Positions 54,767 to 63,696 of a DNA stretch of 64,000 bases are shown here, one piece after another. The notes beneath the pieces are model-generated. The model saw nothing but the letters and a program-made list of their open reading frames with translations. It was not told the DNA's origin and ran no database searches. Source of the DNA: Streptomyces acidiscabies (lineage in GTDB: Bacteria; Actinomycetota; Actinomycetes; Streptomycetales; Streptomycetaceae); the NCBI RefSeq assembly GCF_020010905.1, contig NZ_JAGJBY010000002.1, positions 62,001 to 126,000 of the forward strand, read 5' to 3'. The first letter of the stretch is position 1. Every line of letters starts with the position of its first letter. The position numbers and the translations under genes are program-made.

Positions 54767-56887
54767 TTACTGCCCCGGCGTGTCGTCCTCGGCCACCGAG
54801 AACACCGTCCCGTCCGGCGCGCCCGCGTACACGCGCCCGTCGACCGCCTGGGGCGCCGGCAGGGCGGCGGCGACCTCGTCGGGACGGCTGCCGGTGCGCA
54901 GGGTCGTCGTGCCGAGGAGGCGTCCCGCGCGCGCGTCGACGATCAGCAGCCGGCCGTCGGCGCCGCTGAAGTACACGCGCGCGCCGTCCGCCGCGAGGTC
55001 GGAGCCACGGCTCACGGACGTCTGGAGCGACCACACCTGCGTGCCCGTGCCGAGGTCCACGGCGGCCAGGGAGCCGTCGTAGCCCAGGAGGTAGACCTTC
55101 TCGCCGGCCACCGTCGCGCGCGCCTGCGTGAGGGCGACGTCCAGCGGCACCTTCAGGGACTTGCCCGTCGCTGGGGAGTAGCGGACCACTGCGCCGGTCT
55201 CGCCGTAGTCGGCGCCGCCCTTGAGGAGGACGAGGTCCTCGCCCGCGCGCCCGACCGGGGTGAGCGCGCCGGTCAGCTTGGCCTCCCAGCGGACCGCGCC
55301 CGTCGTCGGGTCGAGTGCGGTGACCCGCGTGCGCGTGCCGTCGGCGGAGACGTTCGCCGCGTACGCGAGCCGGTCGCCCCGGAACGACGCGAACACCGGC
55401 AGGCGCTGGCCCTCGATCCGCTTGGTCCACAGGTCCTTGCCGTTCGCGCCGTCGACGGCCGTGACCTTGCCGTTCGACGCGGTCAGCAGCAGCGCGCCGC
55501 CCGCGTGGCAGACGCCGGAGTACCCGGAGACGTCCCGCTGCCAGCGCGTCGCGCCGGTCGCCGGGTCCAGGGCGAGGGCGCGGCTGCCCGAGCGGGTGAC
55601 GACCTGGACGAGGCCGCTCTCGACGACCGGTGCGCGGCCCGGGGTGTCGTCGGCGGCCAGCGCGTGCCGCCACAGCACACGGCCGTCGTTCGCGTCGAGC
55701 GCCGAGACCAGACTCCGCTGAGCGCACAGGAGCCGCCCTGAGGCGTACGTGCAGCGCGGGAGGGACCCCGAGTCGTCCGGCGCCGGTTTTGTCGCCCAGG
55801 GGGCGAATGCGGCCGTTCTGGAGGGTGTTGTGCGCGGAGCGGCGCTGCTCGTGCCGTCCACGATGCGCAGACCGACGAAACCGCCGCCCGCGAGGACGGC
55901 GACGGCGGCACCGGCGAGGATCACCTTCCCGCGTCTGCGCCCCTTGCGGGGCTCCACCGGGACCGGCTCGGGCGCGCGGGCCGGGGTGGGCGTCCCGGCC
56001 GTCTCGGGGTCGGTCTCCGGCACGCGCCTGCTCGGGACGAACGTCTGCGTGTCGTACGACGCCGCCACCGACCGCAGCTCGCGCATCAGCTCGTCCGGCG
56101 TGGGCCGGTCCTCGGGCTCCTTCGCGAGGCAGCGCAGCACCAGGGGCGCGAGGTTCTCCGGCACGCCCGCGAGCTCCGGCTCGTCGTGCACCACCTGGTA
56201 CGCCACGATGTACGGGCTGTCCGAGTCGAACGGGCCGCGTCCCGTCGCCGCGTGCACCAGCACCGAGCCCAGCGCGAAGATGTCCGCCGCCGGGCCCACC
56301 TCGCGCGGGCGCCGGAACTGCTCCGGCGCCATGAAGGGCGGCGTTCCGATCAATTTGCCCGTCTCGGTGCGCAGTTCGCTGTCCTTCGGGCGCGAGATCC
56401 CGAAGTCGATCACCTTCGGGCCGTCCTCGGCCAGCAGCACGTTGCTCGGCTTGAGATCGCGGTGCACCACGCCCACGCGGTGGATGTCCCGCAGCGCCTC
56501 CGCCAGCCCAGCCATCAGTCTGCGCAGCTTCGGCGGGGGCATCGGGCCGTTCCGCTTGACCTCCTCGGCCAGCGTCGGACCGGGGATGAACAGCGTCGCC
56601 ATCCACGGCCGTTCCGCGTCCGGGTCGGCGTCCACGACCGGCGCGGTGAACGCGCCGCTTACCCGCCGCGCGGCGCCGACCTCCTGCCGGAAACGGCTCC
56701 TGAACTCGGGGTCCTTCGCGAACTCGCCGTGTACGACCTTCACCGCGAGCTTCAGCCCCGACGTACTGCGCGCGAGGTGCACGACCCCCATGCCGCCCGC
56801 GCCCAGACGTGACTCCAGGAGGTAGTGGCCGGCGTACTCGGGAAGTTCCGCTTCCACGCCCGCTCCGCTGTCCCTCCGTGGCGCCAT
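54767..56887 (-). CDS. membrane Ser/Thr protein kinase with PQQ-like beta-propeller sensor
   Basis: 706 residues. Hanks-type kinase: RLGAGGMGVVHLA, VKVV Lys, HRDLKPSNVLL, VIDFGISRP, GTPPFMAPEQF. One membrane span near 345 (VILAGAAVAVLAGGGFVGL), then an external eight-bladed-type propeller of PQQ-like repeats (LDPATGATRWQRDV, VDGANGKDLWTKRI, LDPTTGAVRWEAKL, VDLGTGTQVWSLQT). Typical of streptomycete receptor kinases. Start ATG 56887. Confidence 0.93.
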   Translation of the reverse strand: MAPRRDSGAGVEAELPEYAGHYLLESRLGAGGMGVVHLARSTSGLKLAVKVVHGEFAKDPEFRSRFRQEVGAARRVSGAFTAPVVDADPDAERPWMATLFIPGPTLAEEVKRNGPMPPPKLRRLMAGLAEALRDIHRVGVVHRDLKPSNVLLAEDGPKVIDFGISRPKDSELRTETGKLIGTPPFMAPEQFRRPREVGPAADIFALGSVLVHAATGRGPFDSDSPYIVAYQVVHDEPELAGVPENLAPLVLRCLAKEPEDRPTPDELMRELRSVAASYDTQTFVPSRRVPETDPETAGTPTPARAPEPVPVEPRKGRRRGKVILAGAAVAVLAGGGFVGLRIVDGTSSAAPRTTPSRTAAFAPWATKPAPDDSGSLPRCTYASGRLLCAQRSLVSALDANDGRVLWRHALAADDTPGRAPVVESGLVQVVTRSGSRALALDPATGATRWQRDVSGYSGVCHAGGALLLTASNGKVTAVDGANGKDLWTKRIEGQRLPVFASFRGDRLAYAANVSADGTRTRVTALDPTTGAVRWEAKLTGALTPVGRAGEDLVLLKGGADYGETGAVVRYSPATGKSLKVPLDVALTQARATVAGEKVYLLGYDGSLAAVDLGTGTQVWSLQTSVSRGSDLAADGARVYFSGADGRLLIVDARAGRLLGTTTLRTGSRPDEVAAALPAPQAVDGRVYAGAPDGTVFSVAEDDTPGQ

Positions 56888-56967
56888 GGAACCACCCCCG
56901 TGCTGTCTCGGCGCCTGGAGCCTAGTCGATGACACGTACGGGACAGAGGCGGGCCGTTGGCCGAGGT

Positions 56968-56982
56968 GTACGAATCTCGTAC
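56968..56982. promoter_or_regulatory. 15-bp palindrome upstream of SH3 gene
   Basis: GTACGA-ATC-TCGTAC, perfect arms; 92 bases before the SH3-protein start and 81 before the kinase start on the other strand. Operator candidate for either. Confidence 0.5.
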
Positions 56983-57020
56983 GCGTGTTTCGAACGCCGA
57001 TCCGCGGGTATCAACGGGGT

Positions 57021-57037
57021 CCCATGGTCGTCATGGG
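57021..57037 (+). promoter_or_regulatory. small hairpin in SH3 leader
   Basis: CCCATG-GTCGT-CATGGG, perfect 6-bp arms, 37 bases before the ATG. Confidence 0.4.
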
Positions 57038-57073
57038 AATTCACGGGGATGTTTCACGGGGGGAGAGTTCTTC

Positions 57074-57382
57074 ATGTCTGTCGACGAGGCCGCCGAGGCG
57101 GTGGAGACCGAGGAGCAGGCCGGTCTGGCGCAGGTGTACTACCCGGTCGCGCCGGACACCCAGCTCAACGTCCGCAACGGTCCGGGCACCAACTACTCCA
57201 TCGTCAAGGTCCTGCCGCTCAACACGCGCGTGCCGGTCAACTGCCAGATCCCGGGGACGACGGTGTCCGGGTACTACGGCACCACGAACATCTGGGACAA
57301 CATCGGGAACGGGGAGTTCGTCTCGGACTCGTACGTGAAGACCGGGAGCGACGGGTACATCGCACCTCGCTGCAACTTCTGA
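57074..57382 (+). CDS. small bacterial SH3-domain protein
   Basis: 102 residues: an acidic N-terminus then one SH3b domain (LNVRNGPGTNYSIVKVLPLN, FVSDSYVKTGSDGYIAPRC) with two Cys. Such domains usually bind peptidoglycan or proteins outside the cell, but there is no signal peptide from ATG 57074, which has a good GGGGAGAG site. It may leave by another route or act inside. Followed by a G-rich non-coding stretch. Confidence 0.82.
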   Translation: MSVDEAAEAVETEEQAGLAQVYYPVAPDTQLNVRNGPGTNYSIVKVLPLNTRVPVNCQIPGTTVSGYYGTTNIWDNIGNGEFVSDSYVKTGSDGYIAPRCNF

Positions 57383-57662
57383 GCGGACCGGGGGAGTCGG
57401 GGGCGCGGCGGGGGTGAGCCGGAGGGTACGGGGGTGAGGCGGGCCGTCGGGGGAGGGGGCTGGGGCGTTCGCGGGGGCGGGCGGGTTGCGAGGCCGGGGG
57501 GCCTTGCTGGGCGGGGCTCGTTGCGAGCCCGGCCACCCGCACGCGTACCCGTCCACGCCGCCGCCTCCCCACCCCCGTACCCGCCCGCATCTCCGCCTCC
57601 CGGCCACGCCCTTGCCGCGCCCCGCCCGGAAGCCCGCCCCCGCCCGGCGCCATAATCGTCCC
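57383..57662. other. strand-asymmetric G-run region
   Basis: 280 bases: the first 150 have about a dozen runs of three or more G on the plus strand, the next 110 are C-rich. GGGCTCG-TTG-CGAGCCC (57514-57530) between them can act as terminator. Possible G-quadruplex DNA or RNA. Confidence 0.55.
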
Positions 57663-58175
57663 GTGAGCGACGAAAACGGCAGCCCGGACACGGGGGACCT
57701 CCCGGACGGGGGCGCGGGGCCTCGTCCCGAACCCCTGCGCTTCTTCGGCACGACGTGGGTGAACCACGACGACGGCTACACGGCACGCCGGATCGCCGTC
57801 GCCGTGGGCGCCCCGATCGTCACCGTCGCCGCCTGCTTCGTGCTGCGGTTCGCGTACGAGGGCCTCGCGATCGCCGACATCGGCCGCTTCGTGACCGTCC
57901 TGCTCGTGGTCATGTTCGCGGGGTGCAGCGCGCTGGCCTTCGGCCACACCTGGGACGGCTTCCGCAAACGCCCCGACCCCGCCCGCCAGTCCTCCCTCCG
58001 AGGCCTCCTGACGATCGGCTTCCTCGGCTCCCTCCTCGCGTACACGTTCCGCGCCTTCCAGGAGGCCCCCGGCGAACAACTCCACCGCGAGGAGTACGAG
58101 GCGGCACGCGAACGCCACGAGCGCCGAGCGGTACGCAGGACGGGGAACCCGGCGAAGAAACGCCGGAAGGGCTGA
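57663..58175 (+). CDS. two- or three-span membrane protein, unknown
   Basis: 170 residues. Pro/Asp-rich N-terminus, three hydrophobic segments (about 44-66, 73-95 and 118-132) and a highly charged helical C-terminus. Not recognised. GTG start without a ribosome site; CATAAT at 57651-57656 looks like a -10 element and suggests a leaderless mRNA. Confidence 0.72.
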   Translation: MSDENGSPDTGDLPDGGAGPRPEPLRFFGTTWVNHDDGYTARRIAVAVGAPIVTVAACFVLRFAYEGLAIADIGRFVTVLLVVMFAGCSALAFGHTWDGFRKRPDPARQSSLRGLLTIGFLGSLLAYTFRAFQEAPGEQLHREEYEAARERHERRAVRRTGNPAKKRRKG

Positions 58176-59149
58176 GGGGAGCGGCGGGGGCCACGCGGTT
58201 GCCGTCAGCTTTGCCTGCGAGGGGGCCTGGCTGAGAGCCGGGGGGGCAGTACTCAGGGCTTGAGCGGCGCGACGGTGCCGGTTCGGGAGGAGCCGGACCG
58301 ACGGAACGCCTTTCCGACGACGGGCGGACGTCGCACGCTTGCTCGGAGGCCGCAGCGCTCCGCCGCGCGGGCGCGGAAGAGGGATGGCCGGCTCTCCGTC
58401 TACGCGTTCGCGTCCGCAGGACGGCGTGAAAGGCCGAGGGGACCCCTGAGGGCCAACACGACGAGGCCGCTGCGCAAGGCGCCCGCGCGCGTGAGTACGC
58501 CGCGCTTGGCGCGGGCGAAGTCCAAGGGCCGAACGAGGTCTCGCGCGCGCGTGCGCAAGAAGGAAGGAGGGACGCGGTACATGGCGCCGGTGCCCTCCAA
58601 AAACTCCCGCGCGCGGACGGTCGCCCAGCACGTGCCACGCGCAGGCAACGCAAGGGGAGCCTCCCGCGCGCGTACGCGGTGATGCGGAACAGCCTCGAAG
58701 GCACGCGGCTCTCCGCGCGTGCCACGCCGTCGATGACACCGCTCGCCCCACACATCCCGCACGCACATACGCGTCGGCCCTTCGACGACAGCCCCCTCCC
58801 ACAAGCCCCCGGCGGCCGAGCCCCCGCTGTGCCGCCCGCGCCGGGGTGGTCGAACCGGAGGTAGCCGTCAGCCCGAAGCCCTCGCCCGCACAGACCGCCC
58901 GGCACCTCCCGCGCGTCACCGTCTCCCGACGAGTCGCCATCCCCTCCCACCCATGCGTGTATAACGCGGCATCGAGCCCTTGGCCCCCACGCGCGCATGC
59001 CCCATACACGCCGGCGCGCGCTCATCAGCGCGGACTCCACAGCACCCAAGCCCGCCGTACCCCATTTCCTGCTCCGGCACCGCCAAGCGCCCCCCGCTCA
59101 CACCAAAACCCGGTTCCCCCCACCCCAACCCCCCAGCCACCATGGCCCC
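58176..59149. other. 974-base stretch with no supported gene
   Basis: Rich in CGCG and alternating purine/pyrimidine. Open frames exist on both strands but their products are arginine-rich or have no plausible composition, ribosome site or family motif. No RNA gene seen. It may be degraded or regulatory DNA. Confidence 0.5.
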
Positions 59150-59926
59150 ATGACCGCTTCCCCGCACAGCCCCACCCGAGCCCGCTCCTTCGACAGCGCG
59201 GCGGCGCAATACGCGGCCAACCGGCCCTCCTACCCGGCGGAACTGCTGGACACGATCGAGGAGTTGGCGGGACGCCGGTTCGTGGGGTCGATCGTGGGAG
59301 ACGTAGGTGCGGGAACCGGTATTTCGACGCGAGTGTTGTACGAGAGGGGCGCGAACGTCGTCGGCGTGGAACCCGGCGACGGGATGGCGGCGGAGTTCCG
59401 GCGGACGCTGCCGGACGTACCCCTCGTACGGGGCGACGGAAACAACCTCCCTTTCCGCGACGGCAGCATCGACTTCCTCACGTACGCCCAGTCCTGGCAC
59501 TGGACGGACCCGAACCGCGCGGTCCCGGAGGCGCTGCGGGTACTGCGCCCGGGCGGCGCACTGGCGTTGTGGTGGAACACGACGCCGTACGACGTCGCAT
59601 GGCTGGCGGCGCAGGCGCGGCGCCTGGGGCGGCACTTCGGCATCGACGTCGAGGACGAGAAGGCCCGCGCGACGCGTACGGACCTGGCCGACCCGACCGG
59701 CACCCTCACCTTCACCCGCCGAACCATCCGCTGGAGCCGCAGCATCCCCCTGGACACACACCTGGCGAACATCGGCAGCCACTCGGCGTTCCTGGTCGAC
59801 ACACAGGAGCGCACAACGACGTTCCTCACCACCGAACGCGCCCACCTCCTGACCGAGTTCCCCGACGCCACAGTGGAGGAGACGTACGACGTAACCCTGC
59901 TCCTGGCCCAACGCACAACCACCTGA
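59150..59926 (+). CDS. class I SAM-dependent methyltransferase
   Basis: 258 residues. SAM motif I GDVGAGTGIST, motif II VVGVEPGDGM, LPFRDGSIDFLTYAQSWHW (motif post I/II), VLRPGGALALWWN (motif III). Methyltransf_11 type, substrate unknown. Start ATG 59150 (MTASPHSP); the ribosome site is weak. Ends before a repeat array. Confidence 0.87.
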   Translation: MTASPHSPTRARSFDSAAAQYAANRPSYPAELLDTIEELAGRRFVGSIVGDVGAGTGISTRVLYERGANVVGVEPGDGMAAEFRRTLPDVPLVRGDGNNLPFRDGSIDFLTYAQSWHWTDPNRAVPEALRVLRPGGALALWWNTTPYDVAWLAAQARRLGRHFGIDVEDEKARATRTDLADPTGTLTFTRRTIRWSRSIPLDTHLANIGSHSAFLVDTQERTTTFLTTERAHLLTEFPDATVEETYDVTLLLAQRTTT

Positions 59927-59974
59927 CGCCCCCGGACCACACCACGGCCCCGAGACCCCCCCGCCGCACCCATA

Positions 59975-60252
59975 CGGCGGGAGAGCCGCAACCGGCGAGC
60001 CCGCCCCTGCCTGACCCGTACGGCGGGAGAGCCGCAAACAGCGCGCCCACCCCCACCGCCCTCGTACGGCGGGAGACCCGCAACTGGCGAGCCTGCCCCT
60101 GCCTCCCCCTCCGGACGGCGGGTGAGCCGCAACCGGCGAGCCCGCCCCGCCTGACCGGCATGGCGGGAGAGCCGCGAACGGCGGGTCCGCCCCCGCCGCA
60201 CCGGCATGGCGGGTGGGTCGCGTACGGCGGGGAGTGGGGTGTCGGGGGTGCG
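59975..60252. repeat. tandem array of six 46-bp units
   Basis: Units begin at 59975, 60021, 60067, 60116, 60161 and 60207 (spacing 46, 46, 49, 45, 46). Core starts (C/T)GGCGGGAGAGCCGC and ends in GCCC-rich sequence; GCGG-GAGAG-CCGC can fold as a hairpin in each. Unit length is not a multiple of three, so it is not a protein repeat. Confidence 0.9.
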
Positions 60253-60294
60253 GCGCAGCCCGTCGCTTACGAAGACAGCAGCGCACGGCTCGGT

Positions 60295-61830
60295 CTACCC
60301 CACTGGCCAACACCACCCGCGACGGGCTCGCCGCACCCCGGCACCCCGGCACCCCGGCACCCCCGGCACCCCCGGCACCCCCGGCACCCCGACCCACCCA
60401 CAACCCCCCGCGCCCCAGCGACGTACCGCCCCCTCACCCCACACCCCGGAAACCACCTCCCGCCGCCCCTCGACCCACCCCTCCAACGCAGCCGCACACG
60501 CATGATCCACATGCCGCAGCCCACCCAGCTCCAACCGCACCTCCCGATCCCCCGGCAACCCCTCCAACGCATCGAGCAACTTCGGCAACCGCAGAAACGT
60601 CGCATGCCCGACGACCCGAACCACCAGCCCCCGTCCCCCGATCCTCAATCTCGACCTGCACATGACTGATCTCCCAGGCCGTCTTGGCAACGGCAAGCGC
60701 CAGCCCGATCAGAACGCCCTCGAAGAGGTTCCCGAGGACGATCGCGACGGCGGTCACGGCGAGGACGAGAACCTCCCCACGATCCGTACGCCACAGCGCC
60801 CGAACCTGCCGCACGGGCAGCAGCCCGCACCCGGCGTGGATGAGAAGCGCCGCGAGGGCGGCGACGGGTATCAGCCCGAGCACGCCCGGTACAAAACAAC
60901 AAAGAGCAGCAGCCAGACACCGTGCAGCACCCGAGACGCCCCCGTACGAACTCCCCAGAGGCCGTGCCCCGCACGATCACGGCGGCCATAGGCAGCGCCC
61001 CCAGCAGCCCGCACACCACGTTCCCCGCGCCCTGCGCCAACAACTCCTTGTCGTACTCGGCCCTCCCGTCGTGCAGCCGGTCCACGCTGAACAGCGACTC
61101 CGCCGAAGCGACCAGCGCGAACGCGACGACGGTCCCGACCACCCCGACCTCCGCAAGCCGCCCCACGTCGGCCAGCCCCGGCACCCGGACGGCCTCCCAC
61201 ACCCCCGCACCTCGACCCGCCGCACATCCAGCCCGAAACCACCGGTCACCGCAGCCGCGAGCACGACCGCCACGAGCGGCGCGGGAACAAGCCCGGACCC
61301 CGCCGCCACCGCCCCCACAGCAGCAGTACGACCAGGGTCGCACCCCCACTGACAACGCCCCGGGATCCGCCCGCCCCGGCAGCTCCACCAGCCCCGCGAG
61401 CCTGCCGAGCCCGTCCGACGGCGCGCCCACGTCCCCGAGCGCGTACACCTGCCCGGCGACCAGGACGAGCCCGATCCCGGCGAGCATCCCGTGCACGACG
61501 GCGACGGACACGGCCCGGAACCACCGCCCGAGCCGCAGCGCCCCGAGCCCCAGCTGAAGCACCCCGGCGGCGAACACGAGGACGCCGAGCACATGGAGCC
61601 CGTACGTGTGGACGGCCTCGTACACGAGCACGGTCAGCCCGGCGGCAGGCCCGCTGACCCGGAGACCGCTCCCCGGCAGCGCCCCGCGACGAGCCCGCCG
61701 ACGATGCCGGTGACCAGCCCCAGCTCGGGCGGCACCCCGAGGCCAACGCGACGCCCACACACAGGGGCAGCGCGACGAGGAACACGACGAGTGAAGCGGA
61801 CAGATCGGCCTTGCGTACGCCACGGCGCAT
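60295..61830 (-). pseudogene. SulP-family anion transporter, many frameshifts as sequenced
   Basis: Reads as one SulP protein with a STAS domain only if the frame is changed about nine times: VVFLVALPLCVGVALASG, then VPPELGLVTGIVGGLVAG, AAGLTVLVYEAVHTYGLHVL, GATLVVLLLWG, VPAPLVAVVLAAAVTGGFGL, VVGTVVAFALVASAESLFS, LGLIPVAALAALL, and STAS VVRVVGHATFLRLPKLL. Each change is explained by one missing base in a short run (C runs at 61735, 61682, 61343, 61202, 60939, 60635 and 60628, an A run at 60893, a single C at 61288). No missense ruin or in-frame stops otherwise. Start ATG 61830 with GGAGG 10 bases upstream. Either sequencing error or a very recent pseudogene. The 3' end runs into a simple repeat. 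Confidence 0.8.
60340..60390. repeat. GGCACCCC(C) microsatellite
   Basis: Six units of 8 or 9 bases. On the minus strand the 9-base units would encode Val-Pro-Gly at the end of the broken SulP frame. Confidence 0.88.
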
Positions 61831-62072
61831 CTCGGCAGCACCTCCGGTCGGCAACGGGAGACGCGTGGGCGCCATACCCGGGGAGGGGCACGGCAGCTTC
61901 GTACGAACGCCACGCGCGACCCGGAACCCCGCCGTTCCGCGCATGAATTCCATTGTCGGCAAGCCGAGTCGGCCGCGCACCGGCTCCCGGGCGGCGCGCG
62001 GGGTGATCGGGAGCGGGAAGGGCGCGCGAGTCCTTGACGACCCACCCCGCCGAGAGCATTATTCAGCACATG

Positions 62073-62869
62073 ATGAATAAAAGCTCCGGCATCCCCGAAG
62101 CGCCACCCGACACCCCCGCCATCCACGCCGCCTCCCCTCACCGTCACCCGAGGCCCCCGCGAAGTCCTCCACGCCCTCGGCTTCACCGTCCCGCGAGGCC
62201 AGATCACCGGACTCCTCGGCCCCTCCGGCTGCGGCAAGACAACCCTCATGCGGGCGATCGTCGGCACGCAGGCCAAGGTCACCGGCACCCTGGACGTCCT
62301 CGGCCGCCCCGCCGCCACCCCGCGCTGCGCAGCCGCATCGGATACGTCACCCAAGCCCCGTCCGTGTACGACGACCTGACGATCCGGCAGAACCTCGACT
62401 ACTTCGCGGCGATCCTCACCCCGGCCGCCCCGCACGCCGCCCGCCGCGCGGACGTCGACCGCGTCCTGGACGACGTCGACCTCACCTCCCACGCGAACTC
62501 CCTCGCCGGGAACCTCTCCGGCGGCCAGCGCAGCCGCGTCTCCCTCGCCGTCGCCCTCCTCGGCACCCCCGAACTCCTCGTCCTCGACGAACCCACCGTC
62601 GGCCTCGACCCCGTCCTGCGCCGCGACCTGTGGACCCTCTTCCACGACATCGCCGCAGCTCACGGCACCACTCTGATCATCTCCTCGCACGTCATGGACG
62701 AGGCCGAACGCTGCCACCGCCTCCTCCTCATGCGCGCGGGCGAACTCCTCGCCGACGACACCCCGGGCGCCCTGCGCATCCGCACCTCCACCGACACCGT
62801 CGAAGCCGCCTTCCTCCACCTGGTCGACGAAGCGACCGAGGCCGCCGCGAGAAAGGCACTGTGCGATGA
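62073..62869 (+). pseudogene. ABC transporter ATP-binding protein, frameshifted as sequenced
   Basis: A complete ATPase can be read across frames: start MNKSSGIPEAPPDTPAIH, then LTVTRGPREVLHALGF, Walker A GPSGCGKTT, Q-loop GYVTQAPSVYDDL, signature LSGGQRSRVSLAVALL, Walker B LLVLDEPTVGLD, switch SSHVMDEAER. Frame breaks lie near 62134 (two bases, probably GG lost) and 62322 (one base); a third near the end is needed to stop at TGA 62867-62869, overlapping the permease ATG as ATGA. Daunorubicin-type exporter ATPase by sequence. Same error pattern as the SulP gene. Confidence 0.82.
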
Positions 62870-63633
62870 CCACGGCACCCGCACCCACCCGCGTCCTGAC
62901 CGCCGCCCGCACCACCGCGACCGCCGCCCGCGTCCTGCGCCAGCTCCGCCACGACCCGCGCACGATCGCCCTGCTCCTGCTCATCCCCTGCCTGATGCTG
63001 GTCCTGCTGCGCTACGTCTTCGACGGCAGCCCCCGCACCTTCGACAACATCGGCGCCTCCCTCCTCGGGGTCTTCCCGCTGATCACGATGTTCCTGGTCA
63101 CCTCCATCGCCACCCTCCGCGAACGCACCTCAGGCACCCTCGAACGCCTCCTCGCGATGCCGCTCGGCAAGGCCGACCTGATCGCCGGATACGCCCTCGC
63201 GTTCGGCGCGCTGGCCATCCTCCAGTCCGCGCTCGCCACCGGCCTCGCCGTCTGGTTCCTCGGCCTCGACGTCACCGGCAGCCCCTGGCTCCTGCTGCTC
63301 GTCGCCCTCCTGGACGCCCTCCTCGGCACCGCGCTCGGCCTCTTCGTCTCCGCGTTCGCGGCCTCCGAGTTCCAGGCCGTCCAGTTCATGCCGGCGGTGA
63401 TCTTCCCCCAGCTCCTCCTCTGCGGCCTCTTCACCCCGAGGGACGCGATGCACCCCGTCCTCGAAGCGATCTCCGACGTCCTGCCCATGTCGTACGCCGT
63501 CGACGGCATGAACGAGATCCTCCGCCACACCGACCTGACGGCCGCGTTCGTCCGCGACGTCCTCGTGGTCGCCGGCTGCGCCCTGCTGGTCCTCGGCCTC
63601 GGCGCCGCGACCCTGCGCCGCCGCACCCGGTGA
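62866..63633 (+). CDS. ABC-2 type transporter permease
   Basis: 255 residues, six predicted membrane segments, ABC-2 signature TSGTLERLLAMPLGKADLIAG and MPAVIFPQLLLCGLFTPRDAMHPVLEAISDVLPMSYAVDG. Partner of the preceding ATPase; probably exports a drug or lipid. Frame intact, in contrast with its partner. Confidence 0.92.
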   Translation: MTTAPAPTRVLTAARTTATAARVLRQLRHDPRTIALLLLIPCLMLVLLRYVFDGSPRTFDNIGASLLGVFPLITMFLVTSIATLRERTSGTLERLLAMPLGKADLIAGYALAFGALAILQSALATGLAVWFLGLDVTGSPWLLLLVALLDALLGTALGLFVSAFAASEFQAVQFMPAVIFPQLLLCGLFTPRDAMHPVLEAISDVLPMSYAVDGMNEILRHTDLTAAFVRDVLVVAGCALLVLGLGAATLRRRTR

Positions 63634-63696
63634 ACCGCCGTGTTCCGCCAGCCGGACAGCGCTCCCCGCCCCCGCACCCGGTGCGAGGATGGCGGC

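Noticed and set aside
58260..58682. Possible small basic protein gene
   Set aside because: Arginine-rich composition in all frames of CGCG-rich DNA, no ribosome site, no known family.
59975..60252. CRISPR-like array
   Set aside because: Units are contiguous and similar over their whole length, with no unique spacers and no cas genes nearby.
60295..61830. Several separate small genes in the SulP region
   Set aside because: The pieces in different frames join into one SulP-STAS protein in order, so they are fragments of one gene.
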